Source: Planctomycetota bacterium (GTDB lineage: Bacteria > Planctomycetota > UBA1135 > GCA-002686595). From it: DNA of 5,562 nucleotides. The position numbers and the translations under genes were made by a program. Below, one piece after another: positions 1-5,562 of the stretch. The stretch spans positions 1 to 5,562 of the forward strand of contig JAKVCE010000165.1 in assembly GCA_022447405.1 (NCBI GenBank), given 5' to 3'. The notes under the pieces are model-generated. The model saw nothing but the letters and a program-made list of their open reading frames with translations, was not told the origin of the DNA and did no database searches. Each line of letters begins with the position of its first letter. Position 1 is the first letter of the stretch.

Positions 1-125
<125 letters not shown>

Positions 126-126
126 T

Positions 127-291
127 CCGGTGGAGAAACCAGTGGGCAGGGTGCACTTCGCGGTCGGTCTGGACGGGGCCGTGAGCACCCACCAGAGGAC
201 CTTCTCCTCACGCGGGAGAGCACATATTCAGGCCTGGGCAACGAACACGATGCTGAACCTGATGCTCCGGGCGTTCAGGGAAGCTCGCTGA
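127..291 (+). CDS. Possible 3' end of a truncated gene, unknown product
   Basis: An open frame enters from the poly-G run and ends at a TGA at 289-291. About 53 residues can be read after the artefact, starting near GTG 130. Most codons end in G or C, as in the other genes here. The peptide has a strand-like stretch (GRVHFAVGLDGAVS) and a C-terminal helix-like stretch (NTMLNLMLRAFREAR), so it looks more like protein than the competing open frame that runs into the tRNA. The stop falls just before a good promoter for the tRNA, which fits a real gene end. No family is recognised, the 5' part is lost at the contig edge, and chance opening in GC-rich DNA is a serious alternative. Confidence 0.3.
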   Translation, partial: PVEKPVGRVHFAVGLDGAVSTHQRTFSSRGRAHIQAWATNTMLNLMLRAFREAR

Positions 292-296
292 GCCCC

Positions 297-324
297 TCGA
301 CACCATCGCTGTCGTTGCTATGCT
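297..324 (+). promoter_or_regulatory. Sigma70-like promoter of the tRNA gene
   Basis: TCGACA at 297-302 matches the -35 consensus TTGACA at five of six bases. TATGCT at 319-324 matches the -10 consensus TATAAT at four of six. The spacer is 16 bp. Transcription would start near 331, giving a 5' leader of about 30 nt before the tRNA, which RNase P would remove. The position, directly upstream of a tRNA and after a candidate gene end, supports the call. Confidence 0.5.
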
Positions 325-360
325 CTCCGCCCGAGCCCTGGGGTTCTCCAGGGCCGCAGT

Positions 361-435
361 TACCCCGTGGTGTAATTGGCAACACATCTGGTTTTGGTCC
401 AGACGTTTCAGGTTCAAGTCCTGGCGGGGTAACCA
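361..435 (+). tRNA. tRNA-Gln (anticodon TTG) with encoded CCA
   Basis: This is a complete cloverleaf, worked out base by base. The acceptor stem 361-367 (TACCCCG) pairs fully with 425-431 (CGGGGTA). The D stem GTGT 370-373 pairs with ACAC 382-385 around a loop containing GG. The anticodon stem TCTGG 387-391 pairs with CCAGA 399-403. The loop TTTTGGT at 392-398 puts anticodon TTG at 394-396, reading CAA (and CAG by wobble) as glutamine. The variable loop is four bases (404-407). The T stem 408-412 pairs with 420-424 with one G-U pair, around the loop TTCAAGT. The discriminator is A432 and CCA is encoded at 433-435. The first pair is U-A, as is typical of glutamine tRNAs. No other tRNA lies in the window. 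Confidence 0.96.
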
Positions 436-460
436 TCACCCCCTTCGAGGTGTGGGGTGG
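436..460 (+). terminator. Hairpin directly after the tRNA, weak terminator or 3' processing stem
   Basis: CACCCC at 437-442 pairs perfectly with GGGGTG at 454-459, extended by a T-G pair at 436/460, around an 11-base loop. The repeat begins at the first base after the CCA. No run of T follows, so it is not a textbook intrinsic terminator. It could aid 3' end formation of the tRNA or only attenuate read-through. Chance pairing in GC-rich DNA cannot be excluded. Confidence 0.25.
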
Positions 461-467
461 AGGTTCG

Positions 468-508
468 TTAGACTCGCGGAAGAAGTCTAGGCTCGGCTCG
501 TCAGAGCC
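468..508 (+). other. Two short inverted repeats in the leader of the exported-protein gene
   Basis: TAGACT at 469-474 pairs perfectly with AGTCTA at 484-489 (plus a T-G pair 468/490) around a nine-base loop. Then GGCTC at 495-499 pairs with GAGCC at 504-508 around the tetraloop GTCA. Both lie upstream of the ribosome binding site at 523-529 and leave it unpaired. They may shape the leader RNA, but no known riboswitch or leader family is recognised and no T tract follows. Confidence 0.25.
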
Positions 509-522
509 TTCGTCAAGCTCTC

Positions 523-529
523 AGGAGGT
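523..529 (+). promoter_or_regulatory. Strong ribosome binding site fixing the start at 534
   Basis: AGGAGGT lies four bases before ATG 534. It is the only strong Shine-Dalgarno sequence in this leader. It decides the start in favour of 534 over the in-frame upstream ATG at 315, which would make the coding region run through the tRNA. Confidence 0.85.
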
Positions 530-533
530 CTCC

Positions 534-1238
534 ATGAAGCGCGCATTTACCCTCGTCCTCGCAAGCTCCCTCATGCTGGGGGCCTCGCCCGCCACAGAGC
601 CTGTGAGTGAGCCCGGCGTCGCCCTCTGCCAGCTCAGCCTGGAGGGGGCCGTAGGAGAGCTCCCTCACCCGTGGGTCTCGATCTCGATCTCTCATCGGGT
701 CGACGAGGAGCTCGTAGAGACGAGCCTCGTCGGGCAAGTGAAGCCAGGGACTCACGCTGCCTCCCTCACTTCGCTCTTGGCTGCGAGGCTCAAAGAGCAG
801 GGCGCACGGGTCACCGAGTCGACTCAGCCCGATACAAACGGAGACCTCTTCATCGAGGATGTCGTGAGCGTGCGGGTAGACCTCCCTGCCGGTCCGGATG
901 CCAGCGTCACCTACTGCGACCGCCCGCTCGGCGTGCTCACCCTGCGCCCGACCAGCCCGAAACCTGGGGCCGGGACCTTGGAGTTCCGCGGCGTCGTCGC
1001 AGATGTCAGCGGGCGTCACCGCTCGATGGAGTCTCTTGAGGTCCCTGTCTTGGAAGGTGAGAGCGGCCATGAGGTCTGCAAGCGGCTCTTCGATCGTTCG
1101 CTTGAGGCAGGCTGGCTCCCGGTCCGTCCCGAGACAGATCGTTGGAGCCCGTCCAGGAGGAAGGACTCAGGCAAGCTCGAGTCCGCAGAGGTGAAGCTCT
1201 CCGCCTCTGGTTGGGAGCTGGAGCTCCTGGCAGGCTGA
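534..1238 (+). CDS. Exported protein of unknown function, internally duplicated
   Basis: This is a 234-residue protein with an N-terminal signal peptide: Lys2-Arg3, a hydrophobic core over about residues 5-17, and a likely cleavage after Ala-Ser-Pro-Ala near residue 20. There is no lipobox and no later membrane segment, so it is probably periplasmic or secreted. I recognise no family or catalytic motif. The mature part seems to hold two similar halves. Around residues 71-118 and 175-223 each has a helix with leucines and a terminal Gly (LLAARLKEQG; RLFDRSLEAG), then a Thr/Pro-rich loop, then a charged strand (EDVVSVRVDL; LESAEVKLS). Cysteines are at 32, 128 and 182. The start is set by AGGAGGT at 523-529. 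The gene follows the tRNA and converges on the sulfatase-like gene, so it is not in that operon. No clear promoter of its own is visible, and read-through from the tRNA promoter is possible. Confidence 0.8.
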   Translation: MKRAFTLVLASSLMLGASPATEPVSEPGVALCQLSLEGAVGELPHPWVSISISHRVDEELVETSLVGQVKPGTHAASLTSLLAARLKEQGARVTESTQPDTNGDLFIEDVVSVRVDLPAGPDASVTYCDRPLGVLTLRPTSPKPGAGTLEFRGVVADVSGRHRSMESLEVPVLEGESGHEVCKRLFDRSLEAGWLPVRPETDRWSPSRRKDSGKLESAEVKLSASGWELELLAG

Positions 1239-1257
1239 GCGCCCCTCAGTAGCCCAG
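1227..1257. terminator. Imperfect inverted repeat spanning both convergent stop codons
   Basis: CTGAG at 1235-1239 pairs with CTCAG at 1245-1249 around a five-base loop, with a G-T pair next outside. After a 3x3 internal mismatch, CTGG at 1227-1230 pairs with CCAG at 1254-1257. The plus-strand stop (TGA 1236-1238) and the minus-strand stop (TCA 1246-1248) fall on opposite arms of the stem. A symmetric hairpin between convergent genes could serve both directions, but there is no T tract on either side, so terminator function is only suggested. Confidence 0.25.
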
Positions 1258-2793
1258 GCTCTCTAAGATCCGGAGCGTCTCAGGGTCGGTGAGCTCGAGG
1301 CTGTCGCGTCGCGCTTGGAGCTCTTTGGCGAGCTCCTCAAAGCGCACGTCCTCAGCGCAGAAGGAGAGCAGCTCGGCGCGCAGCCTGTCGAGGGGCGGTG
1401 CGGAGGTCATGTTCACATCGAAGGAGATCAGGTTTACCCGCTCGTTGGGGTCGCTCTTCAAGTCGTAGAGCTCCTCGCTGAGGGAGCGCAGGACCTGCTC
1501 CTCGGTCCCCCCGTCGGTGAAGGCGTAGCGGCGGATGTACTTCCAGTCGCCCATGCGCACGGCCTTGGCCTGGATGGCGCCGTCCACCTCCGTCCGCTCG
1601 ACCTTCTCGGAGAAGACCGGGCCGTCGCTCTCGCGGTCTTCGGAGAGCAGCGCGACAAAGGAGCGGCCCGCTGCCGCGCCCTCTCTTGACTCCGTGAGGG
1701 GCGGGAGCGAGAGCAGCTCCACGAGGGTGGGGGCGAGGTCCGCGAGGGAGACGTCGCCGCTGCGGACGCCGGGGAGGGGGCGATCCTCGAAGCCGTCAGG
1801 GAGCCTGATGAGGAGCGGCACCCTGCAGGTCGCCTCGTAGGTGTGGCGTCCGTGCTCGAACCAGTAGTCGTGCTCGCCCAGGCTCTCGCCGTGGTCCGCG
1901 ACCACGATGATGAGGGTGTCCTCGAGCTCACCGGCCTCACGCAGGCTGTCGAAGAGGCGACCGAGCTCCGCGTCGAGGTAGCTGATCTCTCCGTCGTAGC
2001 GGTCTCGGACGCGCGCGGCGTCGAAGCTGTCTTCGCCTAGGAGGTCGGAGGGGAGGAGGTTGTAGCGGCCGACCCAGGGCTCGGTGGTGGCGCCCTCGCG
2101 GCGCTGGGGCTCCAGGGCGACGGCCTCCGGCGCGGCGCTGCGGAAGCGGTCATGTCCTGCTGGCGGGGCGTAGAGGCCGTGCGGGTCCATGTAGTGCGCC
2201 CAGAGGAACCAGGGCTGACCTTCCTCGGCGATCGCCTGGGCGGGGCCAGCGCCGTCCGTCTCATCGCTGGAGAGGCCGACCGCTCTCAAGATCCCGTCGG
2301 TCATCGAGCCGGCGAGGCGCTGAGGGGTGTGATTGGGCGAGACGCCGTGCGAGCTCGGGAAGTCCTCGACCCAGGTGTCGAAGCCCCTGCTCATCGCAGA
2401 GAAGGCGTCGCTCAAGACGAAGTTGGCGATGATCGCGCCGGTCGCGTAGCCCTCGTCGCGGAAGCGCTCGGCGAGGACAGGGACCTCTTCGCTCAACGGG
2501 GTCAAGAGGTCCCGCACGCCGTGGCCGTGGGGGTAGAGCCCGGTGAAGATCGAGGCCACCGCCGGGCTCGTCTTGGCGCGCGGCGTCTGGGCGTGGGTGA
2601 ACCGGAGCCCCTCGGCGGCGAAGCGGTCGAGGTTGGGCGTCGTCTCGCGCTCATAGCCGGCGCAGGAGAGGCGGTCAGCACGCAGGGTGTCGACCACCAC
2701 GATGAGGACGTTGGGGCGAGGGGGCGCGCCGCCGCAGCCTGCGAGGAGCGTGAGCGCCGTGAGGGCGAGGGCGCCGCCCGCTGAGCGGAGCAT
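1246..2793 (-). CDS. Sulfatase-family lipoprotein hydrolase with Thr in place of the formylglycine residue
   Basis: From ATG 2793 the product has 515 residues, a usual length for the family. Residues 1-20 are a lipoprotein signal ending in lipobox LAGC with Cys20, so the enzyme is probably membrane-anchored outside the cytoplasm. Superfamily signatures follow: VVVDTLRAD with metal ligand Asp35, then GYERETTPNLDRFA; the nucleophile segment TSPAVASIFTG at 75-85; HYMDPHGLY with His200 and His205; ADHGESLGEH with metal ligands Asp300-His301; FEHG with His314; and GDWKYI with Lys418. The tail ends in LESLGY. True sulfatases have Cys/Ser-x-Pro-x-Arg at 75-79, but here Thr75 and Val79 occupy the Cys and Arg positions. 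A Thr nucleophile occurs in related phosphodiesterases and phosphoethanolamine transferases, so the substrate is uncertain. An in-frame TTG at 2817 would add eight residues and overlap the upstream stop. I prefer ATG because the extra residues put two Glu in the signal n-region. Confidence 0.9.
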   Translation of the reverse strand: MLRSAGGALALTALTLLAGCGGAPPRPNVLIVVVDTLRADRLSCAGYERETTPNLDRFAAEGLRFTHAQTPRAKTSPAVASIFTGLYPHGHGVRDLLTPLSEEVPVLAERFRDEGYATGAIIANFVLSDAFSAMSRGFDTWVEDFPSSHGVSPNHTPQRLAGSMTDGILRAVGLSSDETDGAGPAQAIAEEGQPWFLWAHYMDPHGLYAPPAGHDRFRSAAPEAVALEPQRREGATTEPWVGRYNLLPSDLLGEDSFDAARVRDRYDGEISYLDAELGRLFDSLREAGELEDTLIIVVADHGESLGEHDYWFEHGRHTYEATCRVPLLIRLPDGFEDRPLPGVRSGDVSLADLAPTLVELLSLPPLTESREGAAAGRSFVALLSEDRESDGPVFSEKVERTEVDGAIQAKAVRMGDWKYIRRYAFTDGGTEEQVLRSLSEELYDLKSDPNERVNLISFDVNMTSAPPLDRLRAELLSFCAEDVRFEELAKELQARRDSLELTDPETLRILESLGY

Positions 2794-2805
2794 CGAGGCC
2801 TTCGT

Positions 2806-2811
2806 CTCCTC
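2806..2811 (-). promoter_or_regulatory. Ribosome binding site candidate for the sulfatase-like gene
   Basis: On the minus strand GAGGAG lies 12 bases before ATG 2793, which is rather long spacing. The competing TTG start at 2817 has a shorter AGGA (2825-2828) seven bases ahead of it. The start is therefore not fixed by spacing alone. Both sites lie inside or just after the end of the upstream repeat-protein gene, which fits translational coupling. Confidence 0.45.
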
Positions 2812-2813
2812 GC

Positions 2814-5562
2814 TCAATCTCTGATCCTGACCCGCACCCTCCGCTCCGGGCGGCCGGTGAGGCGCACCACGCGCCGCGCGGTCTCGCCGTCGTCGGTGGT
2901 GAAGATGACCTCGTACTTACCAGGGGGGAGGGGACCGACGCGGGTCTCGCGCTGCTCCCCGCCTCCGGTGAAGACCTCCATCCACTGCTCGCGAGTCCTC
3001 AGGCTGGTCTGCTCACGCCCCTCTTCGTCTACGACGCTGATCGAGGCGCGGAGCGGGTCGCCGGCGGCGTCCTCGCAGACGCAGCGCAGGATCGTGCCCT
3101 CCTCGAGGACGAGCTCCACGTTGGAGATGTCCCCAGCGCGCACCTGAACAGATGCGCTCTCTTGGGTGGAGCCGCTTGAGCTGCGCGCGACCACGGTCAC
3201 CGAGCCAGGGGCGAGGCCGTTGTGCCTGAACTTGCCGTCGCCGCCCGTGACCACGGGCTGGCGAGAGGTCTGCACTGTGCCGACGGCGGTGCGGAAGAAG
3301 ACGGTCGCGCCCTCAACGGGTGAGCCGTCCTGCGCGAGCACGACGCCTTCGACCGTGCCGGGGTCTTCGAGCTCCAGGCGGAGGTCCACCTGCTGCCCTT
3401 CCTCAACGTCTACGAGCTGGCTCACAGCGCCGGTCGGCTCGTCGCGCCAGGTCCTGCCGCCGGCTTGGACGATGTAGCTCCCGGGACGCAGGCGCAGGAA
3501 GGAGAACTCGCCGTCCTCTCCAGCCCCTTCGTAGCGCATGCCCGAGACGCCGCTCATCGCCATGTTCGAGACCGGTCGCAGGGAGACGGAGATCCCGCCT
3601 CGCGGCGCGCCGTCCGAGCCATACACGACGCCCGTGATCCCGGCGGAGGGCATCGTGAGGTCGAACTCGAAGAGCTCGGTCTCTGGGATGGTCACGGGGA
3701 AGTCCACGCCGAAGCCGCCGAAGCCTGAGCCTGCGCCTTGGACCAAGAAGACGTAGTCGCCGGGGGCGTCGAGGGTCATCTCATAGCGACCAGCGCCGTC
3801 GATGCGGGCGGTCTCGCTGCCTGCCATGAAGCCCTGTCCATCCGCGACAGCGAGGACGCTGCCGGTCGTGATGGGCTGATCGCCGTCGAGCACCCGCCCT
3901 GTCACGACGACCGGCGCTGCGGGGGGCGCGCCGAGCATCACCTCGACGGTCTCGCCATCCGCTACGTCGACTGAGACGGTCTCCACGAGGGACATGAAGT
4001 CTGCGAAGCCAGGCTCGCGCTCACCGTCCTCGAAGACCTCGCTGATCTCTTCCATCGTGGGCTGGGTCATCACCTGGTAGGCGCCAGGGGTCACCCGCTC
4101 GACGAGGAAGCGTCCGGAGGCGTCGGTGGTCTCTTCACCACCCATGTTTCCGCCCATGCCCATGAAGCCTCCCTGGGAGACCATCACCGAGCGGCCAGCC
4201 ACGGGCTGTCCATCCTCACCGAAGACGGTCCCGACGATCGTCCCCCCCTGCAAGAGCTGGACAGTGACGCCTATGACCTCCTGTCCCTCCACCAGCTGGA
4301 TCTCCACGGGCATGTTGCCTGCCCACTCCTCCGAGTCCGCGCTCAGCTTGTACTTGCCCTCCTTCAAGCCTTCGATGGTGAAGGTCCCGTCTTCAGCCGA
4401 GACGGACTCCTCTGACTCGGAGGAGCCGCCACCCCAGCGCCCACGGCTTGAGCTCTCGCCGGTGCTCGCGGTGACTTCACAGCCCTCAACGGGCGCGCCG
4501 TTCGGGTCGAGGACCAAGCCTGCGATGCTCGCGCCGCGACTCACGCGGACGATGAGCTCGCCGCCAGGGTGGATGTGCTTCTGGTCGGGCTCGGCGTGAA
4601 TGAAGCGCTCGGACTCGATGTCGACGTTGTATTCGGCAGGGAAGATCCCATCGACCTCGAAGCCTCCGTCATCCTCCACGACGCCCCTCTGGTAGATGCT
4701 CCCGTGGGCGCTCTGCACCGAGGCGTCACGCTCCGAGACGGTCCGGAGGATGACCCTCATCCCCTGCGATTCCTCTGCGTTGAGCGCCCTCCCGCTCGTG
4801 TTCACGACCCGCCCACGCACGAGATCGGGCTCCTCCAGCCGGAGCTCGACACCGCTCGTGCCAGCGCTGACCTCTTCCTTGACGCCGCGCCAGCGCCCGC
4901 GATCCTCCGCTCCTTCGGGAGAGTCGTGGTTCGCGCGGACCCGGTAAGAGCCGGGCTCCAGCCCAGTGAGCACGAACGCGCCTGACTCATCCGTCGTCAC
5001 CCAGAGCTGATCCGTCGAGCGACCCCAGCGTCCTGTCTGCTGCCCTTCACCGGTCTCGATGCCTACTCGCGCGCCATTCACCGGGGCGCCGTCATCCCAG
5101 AGGACGAGGCCTCGGATGGAGAGGCCGTCGACGAAGACGAGCTCTTGGCCGCCGCGCTCATCGTTCTCTCCGAGCTCTAGCTCCAGAGGCTCGGGGTTCT
5201 TGAGCCCGTCGCTGCTCCCAGAGAGGCGGACCTCTCCAGCGGGGATGCCGCGCAGCTCGAAGCGCCCTTCGGAGTCACTCTCACCGGTCTGCGGCCTGCC
5301 GCCGCCCATCCAAAAGCGCGTGTCGTTGGTCGCGCGGACGCTCACCCTCGCGCCCTCGATGGGTTCCCCTTGCTCGTTGACCGCCAGTCCGCTCAGGCGC
5401 GCGCCCATCTCGAGGGCCACAGAGAGCTCGCGGTCCTCACCAGGCTCGAGCTTGGTGGCGTTGGTGCGGGCGTCGACGTAGTCCGGGCTCTCTACGCTCC
5501 CCAGCCAGAAGAGCGAGGTGGGGAGGGCGCGGGCCTCGAAGAGGCCGCCGCCCAAGTTCTCC
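2814..5562 (-). CDS. Giant surface or secreted protein of carboxypeptidase-regulatory-like beta-sandwich repeats, 5' truncated by window edge
   Basis: The frame is open to the right edge. Reading begins Glu-Asn before a TTG at 5555 that I do not take as the start, because the coding pattern continues through it. Counting from that codon, 913 residues precede the TGA at 2814-2816. The protein is a string of ~90-100 residue units. Each opens with a strand of the form G-x-V-x-x-x-x-G-x-P-x-x-G-A-x-V, continues with a D-G/S-G-x-F strand and a P-G-x-Y-x-V turn, and closes with a V-x-L-x-L-x-E strand. This is the pattern of carboxypeptidase regulatory-like/CnaB-type domains, which are structural or binding modules in extracellular proteins and not catalytic. 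There is no LPXTG, C-terminal membrane anchor or recognisable sorting tail, and the end is basic (RRVRVRIRD). Cysteines are only 359, 825 and 827. It precedes the sulfatase-like lipoprotein in the same operon. Ligand unknown. Confidence 0.88.
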   Translation of the reverse strand, partial: ENLGGGLFEARALPTSLFWLGSVESPDYVDARTNATKLEPGEDRELSVALEMGARLSGLAVNEQGEPIEGARVSVRATNDTRFWMGGGRPQTGESDSEGRFELRGIPAGEVRLSGSSDGLKNPEPLELELGENDERGGQELVFVDGLSIRGLVLWDDGAPVNGARVGIETGEGQQTGRWGRSTDQLWVTTDESGAFVLTGLEPGSYRVRANHDSPEGAEDRGRWRGVKEEVSAGTSGVELRLEEPDLVRGRVVNTSGRALNAEESQGMRVILRTVSERDASVQSAHGSIYQRGVVEDDGGFEVDGIFPAEYNVDIESERFIHAEPDQKHIHPGGELIVRVSRGASIAGLVLDPNGAPVEGCEVTASTGESSSRGRWGGGSSESEESVSAEDGTFTIEGLKEGKYKLSADSEEWAGNMPVEIQLVEGQEVIGVTVQLLQGGTIVGTVFGEDGQPVAGRSVMVSQGGFMGMGGNMGGEETTDASGRFLVERVTPGAYQVMTQPTMEEISEVFEDGEREPGFADFMSLVETVSVDVADGETVEVMLGAPPAAPVVVTGRVLDGDQPITTGSVLAVADGQGFMAGSETARIDGAGRYEMTLDAPGDYVFLVQGAGSGFGGFGVDFPVTIPETELFEFDLTMPSAGITGVVYGSDGAPRGGISVSLRPVSNMAMSGVSGMRYEGAGEDGEFSFLRLRPGSYIVQAGGRTWRDEPTGAVSQLVDVEEGQQVDLRLELEDPGTVEGVVLAQDGSPVEGATVFFRTAVGTVQTSRQPVVTGGDGKFRHNGLAPGSVTVVARSSSGSTQESASVQVRAGDISNVELVLEEGTILRCVCEDAAGDPLRASISVVDEEGREQTSLRTREQWMEVFTGGGEQRETRVGPLPPGKYEVIFTTDDGETARRVVRLTGRPERRVRVRIRD
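2817..5405 (-). repeat. Nine tandem beta-sandwich protein repeats
   Basis: Approximate unit limits, in window bases from the protein's N- to C-terminal side, are 5405-5166, 5123-4827, 4823-4536, 4535-4248, 4244-3933, 3914-3648, 3644-3363, 3362-3096 and 3098-2817. The turn motif recurs as AGEVRL, PGSYRV, PAEYNV, EGKYKL, PGAYQV, PGDYVF, PGSYIV, PGSVTV and PGKYEV. Residues before 5405 end in a strand (ELSVALEMG) like the other unit ends, so a tenth unit is cut by the window edge. The units are clearly diverged in sequence, so this is an old duplication and not a recent DNA repeat. Limits are judged by eye and may be off by several residues. Confidence 0.75.

Noticed and set aside
208..417. Minus-strand open frame antisense to the tRNA
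   Set aside because: It overlaps the tRNA on the opposite strand, has no ribosome site of note and no protein-like pattern.
315..533. Upstream in-frame ATG at 315 as the start of the exported-protein gene
   Set aside because: It would translate straight through the complete tRNA-Gln and place the signal peptide at residue 74. ATG 534 has a strong AGGAGGT and gives a proper N-terminal signal peptide.
513..1070. Minus-strand 185-residue open frame opposite the exported-protein gene
   Set aside because: It is a shadow of GC-rich codons. The plus-strand gene has the signal peptide and the Shine-Dalgarno sequence.
2152..2784. Plus-strand 210-residue open frame opposite the sulfatase-like gene
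   Set aside because: The minus strand here carries unmistakable sulfatase-superfamily motifs, and the plus-strand product is Gly/Ala/Arg/Val-rich shadow sequence.
2814..2850. C-terminal cell-wall or outer-membrane sorting signal on the repeat protein
   Set aside because: There is no LPXTG, PEP-CTERM-like or hydrophobic tail. The protein ends in a basic beta strand continuing the last unit.
5553..5555. TTG at 5555 as the true start of the repeat protein
   Set aside because: The frame stays open to the window edge, no signal peptide follows, and the first residues already belong to the end of a repeat-like unit.

Overview
This is a GC-rich bacterial contig-end fragment. Lipoprotein sulfatase-family enzymes ending in a Leu-Gly-Tyr type tail, and very long extracellular proteins built from carboxypeptidase-regulatory-like beta-sandwich repeats, are both common in Planctomycetota and Myxococcota. 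I lean to one of these phyla, but no marker gene settles it. Clear AGGAGG-type ribosome sites are present.

Layout: positions 1-125 are an almost pure G run, very probably a sequencing or assembly artefact and not genome. Positions 126-360 hold a weakly supported 3' end of a plus-strand gene (stop at 289-291), followed at once by a sigma70-like promoter (297-324). That promoter serves a complete tRNA-Gln with anticodon TTG and an encoded CCA (361-435). Between the tRNA and the next gene lie three short inverted repeats. A plus-strand gene at 534-1238 encodes a small exported protein of unknown function that looks internally duplicated.

The rest of the window is on the minus strand and converges on that gene with only 7 bp between the two stop codons. 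It reads as one transcription unit entering from beyond the right edge. First comes the 3' part of a very large surface or secreted protein (at least 915 residues seen, start not in window) made of nine complete ~90-100 residue beta-sandwich units plus the end of a tenth. It is followed, in overlap or near overlap, by a predicted lipoprotein of the sulfatase/alkaline-phosphatase superfamily.

The main biological point is that this sulfatase-like enzyme lacks the Cys/Ser that is converted to formylglycine in true sulfatases. It has Thr there and no following Arg, so its reaction is probably not standard sulfate-ester hydrolysis by the formylglycine route. The tight coupling of this enzyme to a giant repeat protein suggests a shared job at the cell surface, which is an inference. 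I see no CRISPR array, insertion sequence, phage gene or defence system.
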